The notes below the pieces were generated by a model. It saw only the letters and a program-made list of their open reading frames with translations, was not told the origin of the DNA and searched no databases. This document shows, in pieces, positions 23,683 to 27,791 of a stretch of DNA of 27,791 bases; the stretch's first letter is position 1; each line of letters opens with the position of its first letter. Where the stretch lies: assembly GCA_002339265.1 (NCBI GenBank), contig DDKG01000303.1, positions 1 to 27,791 of the forward strand. Direction: 5' to 3'. The position numbers and the translations under genes were made by a program. Source of the DNA: Massilia sp. UBA2604 (GTDB lineage Bacteria; Pseudomonadota; Gammaproteobacteria; Burkholderiales; Burkholderiaceae_D).

Positions 23683-24318
23683 ATGAGCTACCGCCTGGCG
23701 ATCTTCGACTTCGACGGCACGCTGGCCGATTCCTGGCCCTTTTTTTTGAGCGTGTTCAACGATATCGCCGACCAGCACGGCTTCCGGCGGATCGACGCCG
23801 GACAGGCCGAGCGGCTGCGCCACTTCGGTCCGCGCGACGTCATGCGCCACGTCGGCATGCCGGCCTGGAAGCTGCCGTTCGCCTCGCGCTCCTTCATCGA
23901 CCGCATGCGCGCCGTCACGGGTTCGGGCCGCATCCCGCTGTTCGACGGCATCGGAACCACCCTGCACGCGCTCGACCGGGCCGGCGTTCGGCTGGCGGTG
24001 GTGTCCTCGAATGCCGAGGAAAACGTGCGCGCCGTGCTCGGGCCCGAGCTGGCGGCGCTGATGGGGCAGTACGAATGCGGCATGTCGATCTTCGGCAAGG
24101 CCGCGCGCATCCGCAAGGTAGTGCGGCTGGCGCACACGCCGCCGGCGCAGGCGCTGTACGTGGGCGACCAGACCACCGACGCCGACGCCGCGCGCCGCGC
24201 CGGCATCGCCTTCGGCGCGGTCAGTTGGGGCTATGCGCCGATCGAGACGCTGCGCAGCGTGGCGCCGGAACGCGAATTCGGCGCGCCGGCCGACCTGCTG
24301 TCGCTGGTGCGCAAGTAA
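23683..24318 (+). CDS. HAD-family phosphatase, phosphoglycolate phosphatase-like
   Basis: 211 residues. HAD motifs: I DFDGTLADS (nucleophile Asp9, acid/base Asp11), II VVSSN (Ser108-Asn110), III Lys139 in FGKAARI, IV GDQTTDADAA (Asp162, Asp166). A helical cap lies between motifs I and II (residues 17-90), as in subfamily I enzymes such as Gph. The closest general match is phosphoglycolate phosphatase-like hydrolases, but the substrate cannot be assigned. The gene is divergent from the Cache/CheW gene, with a shared 123-base region that contains the TATAAT box. The stop is followed closely by the end of a small convergent ORF. Confidence 0.9.
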   Translation: MSYRLAIFDFDGTLADSWPFFLSVFNDIADQHGFRRIDAGQAERLRHFGPRDVMRHVGMPAWKLPFASRSFIDRMRAVTGSGRIPLFDGIGTTLHALDRAGVRLAVVSSNAEENVRAVLGPELAALMGQYECGMSIFGKAARIRKVVRLAHTPPAQALYVGDQTTDADAARRAGIAFGAVSWGYAPIETLRSVAPEREFGAPADLLSLVRK

Positions 24319-24327
24319 CGCTGCGCT

Positions 24328-24519
24328 TCAGCTGCCGAAGTCGGCGTTGCGCTCGACCGCCTTGCGCACCGCCGTCACGAGGCCGGCATAGGTGCCGTCG
24401 CGGCACAGGTTGTCGGGCGGCGTGCACGGTTCCGGCGCGCGCTCCGGTTGGCGCATCTCACGGGGTGATGCAACCGGTGCGTTGCCGGGACGGGCAGTCA
24501 GGCTCTGGTCTTCAGTCAT
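24328..24519 (-). CDS. Possible small protein downstream of rtcB
   Basis: 63 codons with host-like third-position GC, 31 bases after the rtcB stop on the same strand, so it could be the second gene of an rtcB transcript. The N-terminal half is Pro/Glu/Arg-rich and probably disordered; the C-terminal part PDNLCRDGTYAGLVTAVRKA could form a short helix. No clear Shine-Dalgarno is seen. No family recognised; translation is plausible but unproven. Confidence 0.45.
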   Translation of the reverse strand: MTEDQSLTARPGNAPVASPREMRQPERAPEPCTPPDNLCRDGTYAGLVTAVRKAVERNADFGS

Positions 24520-24550
24520 GGGCAGGCTCGCTTGGTGGGAGATGGAGGCG

Positions 24551-25789
24551 CTATCCCTTCACGCACACCACCTGCTTGAGGGTATGGACCACGTCGACCA
24601 GCTCGCGCTGGGCGTGCATGACGGCGTCGATGTCCTTGTAGGCCATCGGGATTTCATCGATCACGCCTTCATCCTTTCGGCATTCGACCCCGCGCGTGGC
24701 GCGCTCCTGGTCGGCCACCGTGAAGCGGCGCTTGGCTTCGGTGCGGCTCATCAAGCGTCCCGCGCCATGGCTGCAGCTGTTGAAACTTTCTGGATTGCCC
24801 TTGCCGCGCACGATGAAACTGCGCGCGCCCATCGAGCCGGGAATGATGCCCAATTCTCCTTCGCGCGCCGACACCGCGCCCTTGCGCGTGATCAGGACGT
24901 CCTTGCCGAAGTGGCGCTCGCGCTGCACATAGTTATGGTGGCAATTGACCGCTTCCACATGCGTTTCGAACGGCTTCTTGATCACGCTGCGTACCGCGCC
25001 GATCAGGTTCTGCATCATGACTTCGCGGTTGATGCGCGCGAACTTCTGGGCCCAGCCGACCGCCTCGACATAGTCGTCGTAGTGCTGGGTGCCTTCTTCG
25101 AGGTAGGCCAGGTCCTGGTCCGGCAGGTTGACCATATGGCGCCGCATGTCCTGGCGCGCCAGTTCGATGAAATGGGTGCCGATCGCATTGCCCACGCCGC
25201 GCGAGCCGGAATGCAGCATCAGCCAGACGAAATTCTCCTCGTCCAGGCAGACCTCAACGAAGTGGTTGCCGCTGCCCAGGGTGCCCAGATGCTTGTAGTG
25301 GTTCGCATGGCGCAGCTTGGGGTACTTGCGGCAAATCGCGTCGAACTCATCCTTGAGCCTGGCCCAGCCGGCATCGACGGCCGGCGGCGGGTTGTTCCAG
25401 GAACCGACGTCGCGGCCTTTGGCGTTGCGCGTCTTCGGCGACATGCCGTGCGGCACCGCCTGCTCGATGGCGCTGCGCAGCCTGCTTAAATTGTCGGGCA
25501 GGTCGTCGGCGCGCAGGGTGGTCTTGGCCGCCATCATGCCGCAGCCGATGTCGACGCCGACCGCGGCCGGGATCACCGCCCCCAGGGTCGGGATCACGCT
25601 GCCGATCGTCGATCCCTTGCCAACATGGACGTCGGGCATGACGGCGACGTGGTGGAAGACGAAAGGCAGTTGCGCCAGCTTCGACAACTGTTCCTTCGCT
25701 TCGGGCTCGACCGGCACGCCCTTGGTCCACATTTTTATGGGGCGATCCTGCTTCCCGCCGCCGAGCACTTCGTAGTCGTTCTGTTCCAT
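24551..25789 (-). CDS. rtcB: RNA-splicing ligase RtcB
   Basis: 412 residues. RtcB joins RNA ends with 2',3'-cyclic phosphate (or 3'-phosphate) to 5'-OH using GTP and Mn2+; in bacteria it acts in RNA repair. Metal and catalytic residues are visible: DIGCGM with Asp80 and Cys83, GSGNHF with His176, LHSGSRG with His193, and NSCSHGAGR with His341, the histidine that is guanylylated in E. coli. Length matches the family (E. coli 408). ATG 25789 gives the standard N-terminus MEQNDYEVLG; the frame runs upstream to 25816, but no ribosome site favours it. No archease, rtcA or rtcR gene is adjacent in the window, so the usual RtcR/sigma-54 control is not evident. Confidence 0.96.
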   Translation of the reverse strand: MEQNDYEVLGGGKQDRPIKMWTKGVPVEPEAKEQLSKLAQLPFVFHHVAVMPDVHVGKGSTIGSVIPTLGAVIPAAVGVDIGCGMMAAKTTLRADDLPDNLSRLRSAIEQAVPHGMSPKTRNAKGRDVGSWNNPPPAVDAGWARLKDEFDAICRKYPKLRHANHYKHLGTLGSGNHFVEVCLDEENFVWLMLHSGSRGVGNAIGTHFIELARQDMRRHMVNLPDQDLAYLEEGTQHYDDYVEAVGWAQKFARINREVMMQNLIGAVRSVIKKPFETHVEAVNCHHNYVQRERHFGKDVLITRKGAVSAREGELGIIPGSMGARSFIVRGKGNPESFNSCSHGAGRLMSRTEAKRRFTVADQERATRGVECRKDEGVIDEIPMAYKDIDAVMHAQRELVDVVHTLKQVVCVKG

Positions 25790-25860
25790 GCGGCGCATGA
25801 TGGCGCAAAACGACAATCCATGCTGCGCGCCTGAATTGGCCCCGCCCTGATCGCTATTGC

Positions 25861-25866
25861 TATACT
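25861..25866 (+). promoter_or_regulatory. -10 box before the lipoprotein gene
   Basis: TATACT, five of six matches to the consensus, 15 bases before ATG 25882. A poor TTGGCC (25836-25841) lies 19 bases upstream. The implied start of transcription (about 25873) leaves a very short leader. Confidence 0.4.
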
Positions 25867-25881
25867 CGGCACATCATATGA

Positions 25882-26316
25882 ATGAACAATGAATTGCCGA
25901 TGCGTCTACCCCTGATCCTCCTCGCCCCGCTGCTGCTGACCGGCTGCTTCATCGAGACGGCCACTTATTCCATCGATCCCAATACCGATCATGCGATCAC
26001 GGTCAGGGTCGAGAAGGGAACCTTTTGGGACAAGGAAGGGACGCTGCGCGTGATCATGTCGCGCCTGCCGGAATGCCAGCGCCAGCTCGAGCTGGGTTCG
26101 GTGTGGCTGTCAGATTTGCAGGTCGAGTTGTTCGGCAACGGCAACAACGTGTATACCTTGCGCGCCGACGACCAGGCCTGGCAGATCGACACCACGGACT
26201 GCACCGAGCTGCAGGCGCCGGATGCCGACGCCGTCACCGGCCTGCCGCTGGGAATCTTCGAACTCGGCGACGATAACAAGCTGACCTTCGAAAAGCCGGA
26301 AACCTCGACCGAATAA
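25882..26316 (+). CDS. Putative lipoprotein, 144 residues
   Basis: The N-terminus holds a lipoprotein signal (RLPLILLAPLLLTGC, lipobox LLTGC, Cys22), so the mature protein is lipid-anchored in the envelope. The mature domain of about 120 residues is unrecognised: TATYSIDPNTDHAITVRVEK, then FWDKEGTLRVIMSRLPECQR with one further Cys, and a C-terminal acidic stretch. A second in-frame ATG at 25900 would give an equally good signal peptide; neither has a clear Shine-Dalgarno. The stop (26314-26316) abuts the stop of the convergent PAP2 gene with no gap. It is divergent from rtcB, with about 90 bases between them. Confidence 0.8.
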   Translation: MNNELPMRLPLILLAPLLLTGCFIETATYSIDPNTDHAITVRVEKGTFWDKEGTLRVIMSRLPECQRQLELGSVWLSDLQVELFGNGNNVYTLRADDQAWQIDTTDCTELQAPDADAVTGLPLGIFELGDDNKLTFEKPETSTE

Positions 26317-26925
26317 TCACGGCCGCAGCCAACCGCGCCCGATCGGCAGCGCCAGCAAGCGGTGATAGACCAGCTCGAGCGCCGGCAGCACCCGCGCGCA
26401 GGCGGCCTGCGCCAGCGGCGTATAGGCCAGCAGCGCAAAGCCGCCCGACACCAGCAAGGCTCCGATCATGTCTTTCGGCCAATGCACGCCGAGATAGACG
26501 CGCGACCAGGCCACGATCAGCGACAGTGGCAGCATCACCAGTCCCAGGCTGCGCGCCAGCGGCACGCGGCTGAAGGCCAGCACCAGCGCCACCGAGAAGA
26601 TGCTGGTGGCATGATCGCTGGGGAAGGAACTGTCAGGCGCATGCAGCAGGAAGGTATGGCCGACCTCGGCCACGAAAGGACGCGGGCTGTACCACAGGTG
26701 GCCGATCATGGCGTTCAGGGTCAGGGCGCAGACCGCTGCCAGGAAGGCGCGCAGCGCCACCTCGCGCCGCGGTCCCGTCCCGCTGGCCCATAACAGCACC
26801 AGGGAAAAAGGCACCAGGAAAATCAGCCATTCGGCTGCAAACACAGCCCCCAGTAATTGCCAGCCAGTCAGGCCAGCGTGGGCGTTCAGGACGGAAAACA
26901 GGATCAGATTGACGTGCTCGAACAT
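26317..26925 (-). CDS. PAP2-family undecaprenyl-diphosphatase (BcrC/YbjG-like)
   Basis: 202 residues with about five or six hydrophobic helices, inner membrane. Probably removes a phosphate from undecaprenyl diphosphate to recycle the carrier of peptidoglycan synthesis. The phosphatase signature is complete: GHLWYSPRPF (Arg-Pro at 82-83), SFPSDH at 100-105 and SRVYLGVHWPKD at 141-152. The beginning MFEHVNLILFSVLNAHAGL resembles the BcrC/YbjG start. ATG 26925 is chosen over an upstream ATG at 26982 because the 19 extra codons have A/T-rich third positions unlike the gene, although AAGGTG precedes the upstream ATG. The gene abuts the lipoprotein stop in convergent orientation. Confidence 0.86.
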   Translation of the reverse strand: MFEHVNLILFSVLNAHAGLTGWQLLGAVFAAEWLIFLVPFSLVLLWASGTGPRREVALRAFLAAVCALTLNAMIGHLWYSPRPFVAEVGHTFLLHAPDSSFPSDHATSIFSVALVLAFSRVPLARSLGLVMLPLSLIVAWSRVYLGVHWPKDMIGALLVSGGFALLAYTPLAQAACARVLPALELVYHRLLALPIGRGWLRP

Positions 26926-27047
26926 GGCGCGGGGGCTATTGATGAAAAATTGATAACCTTTTCCATAGCTTAGCCCATCCATTCTTGCGCACCTTTGGCA
27001 AAGTGCAACAGAATGTGACAAAAAATGACAGCCCAGCGAGGCAGCGC

Positions 27048-27371
27048 CTAACGTTTGTGCAGCAGTGAACGCAGCTGGGCGAGTTCGGGCTGTCGCCCCG
27101 CTTTCTCCAGCACGCTTTCTAAGAGCGACTGACCGTTCTCGCGCTGCATGGTCCACTGGGTGAAGTATTCGTGCACGGTGCGCCAGGGCGGATAGCCGGC
27201 CGGCATCGCGCGCCAAGTGGTGCCGGTGTGCAGGAAGTACAGCACGGCGCAGAAGACATCGTATAAATCGTGCTTGCGCGGACGCGTCTTGCGCCGGGCC
27301 GCCTCGAGCATAGCGCGTATCGCCTCGAATTGCTCGCGGGGAATATCACTGGGATAGGCTGGACGATCCAT
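27048..27371 (-). pseudogene. IS5-family transposase N-terminal fragment (DUF4096-like), DDE domain absent
   Basis: 107 residues matching the N-terminal DNA-binding part of IS5-type transposases: YPSDIPREQFEAIRAMLEAA, LYDVFCAVLYFLHTGTTWRA, YPPWRTVHEYFTQW. A full-length transposase would continue into a catalytic DDE domain; here a stop comes after LRSLLHKR, and no DDE ORF follows on the minus strand. It could be a decayed copy, a separate orfA whose partner was lost, or a domesticated DNA-binding protein. ATG 27371 is chosen because GGAGGT lies 4 bases upstream. That site lies within a perfect hairpin (27375-27398). No terminal inverted repeats or target duplication could be recognised. Confidence 0.7.
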
Positions 27372-27374
27372 ATT

Positions 27375-27398
27375 GACCTCCAAAACAACTTGGAGGTC
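27375..27398 (-). promoter_or_regulatory. Hairpin sequestering the transposase ribosome binding site
   Basis: GACCTCCAA (27375-27383) and TTGGAGGTC (27390-27398) form a perfect 9-bp stem with a 6-base loop. On the minus strand the 3' arm contains GGAGGT, the Shine-Dalgarno of the transposase ATG at 27371. Such hairpins in insertion sequences limit translation from read-through transcripts coming from outside, here from folE. Confidence 0.65.
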
Positions 27399-27451
27399 CT
27401 GATCCGGAACAGGTTCCCGTTGTATTTACAAGGTAACTTATTCCCGGGATC

Positions 27452-27791
27452 TCAGTCGCGCGCCAGCGCCAGGAACTCGGTGCGCAGCGCCAGGTTCGGC
27501 TGCAGCTCGCCCAGCAGGGTCGAGGTGATGGTTTCTTCGCCGATGGCGCGGATGCCACGGCTTTCCATGCACATATGGCGGCACTTGACGACGACGCCGA
27601 CGGCCTTCGGTTCCAGCACTTCCATCAGCGCATTGGCGATCTGCATCGTCATGCGTTCCTGCACCTGCAGGCGCTTGGAAAAGATGTCGACCAGGCGGGT
27701 CAGCTTCGACAGGCCCACGATCTTTCCGTTCGGCAGGTAGCCGACGGTGGCCTTGCCGAAGAACGGCGCCAGGTGGTGTTCGCAGTGGCTG
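27452..27791 (-). CDS. folE: GTP cyclohydrolase I, C-terminal part (5' end outside window)
   Basis: The reading frame runs off the right edge; about 112 C-terminal residues are present. FolE converts GTP to 7,8-dihydroneopterin triphosphate, the first step of folate synthesis. The visible part opens with the zinc and catalytic region [20 protein letters not shown], followed by [30 protein letters not shown] and [14 protein letters not shown] (second zinc cysteine). This is the zinc-dependent FolE1 type. It ends [13 protein letters not shown], the usual length. About 80 bases separate its stop from the transposase fragment on the same strand. Confidence 0.96.
   Translation of the reverse strand, partial: SHCEHHLAPFFGKATVGYLPNGKIVGLSKLTRLVDIFSKRLQVQERMTMQIANALMEVLEPKAVGVVVKCRHMCMESRGIRAIGEETITSTLLGELQPNLALRTEFLALARD

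Noticed and set aside
24392..25489. Plus-strand frame opposite rtcB
   Set aside because: Antisense shadow of a clearly conserved gene.

Overview
The window looks like a chromosomal segment of a GC-rich betaproteobacterium, most likely Oxalobacteraceae (Massilia-like). The grounds are the Gram-negative type GyrB C-terminus, the long 559-residue LeuA, the 88-residue IF-1 with a basic tail, and strong G/C bias at third codon positions in nearly all genes. This placement is inferred from protein character only; no database search was possible.

Layout. 1-849 is the 3' end of gyrB. 850-4400 is a clearly AT-richer block holding a tightly coupled three-gene operon: a PP2C phosphatase, a Ser/Thr kinase with a C-terminal beta-rich domain, and a second Ser/Thr kinase that ends in a cold-shock-like domain. 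It looks horizontally acquired and is the best candidate for an undescribed system. From 4446 the host-like GC-rich sequence resumes: an MFS transporter (minus), a small hypothetical gene, a REP-like inverted repeat, a SnoaL-like secreted protein and an NHL-repeat lipoprotein (both minus). Next comes leuA, preceded by a leucine-rich leader peptide ORF whose promoter suggests leaderless translation. infA (minus) converges on leuA. Upstream of infA lies a probable structured RNA of about 230 nt with its own promoter and terminator, then an 85-residue hypothetical gene and a NERD/UvrD-type helicase (all minus).

13435-19153 is a five-gene MSHA-type pilus accessory operon (mshQ-, C-, D-, O- and P-like) with overlapping or abutting genes. 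The MshQ-like protein has a beta-solenoid region built partly from a tandem 210-nt duplication. No major pilin, ATPase or secretin genes are in the window. There follow an SDR oxidoreductase and an AraC-family regulator, a soluble two-Cache/CheW protein (minus), a HAD phosphatase, a small ORF and rtcB (minus), a lipoprotein, a BcrC/YbjG-type PAP2 phosphatase (minus), an IS5-like transposase N-terminal fragment with a hairpin over its ribosome binding site (minus), and the C-terminal part of folE (minus, running off the right edge).

Functional links: the kinase/phosphatase operon can act as a closed reversible phosphorylation circuit. The leu leader and leuA form an amino-acid attenuation unit. 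The msh genes would supply minor pilins and a tip-type adhesin for a pilus whose core must be encoded elsewhere. Most other genes are single housekeeping or accessory units.
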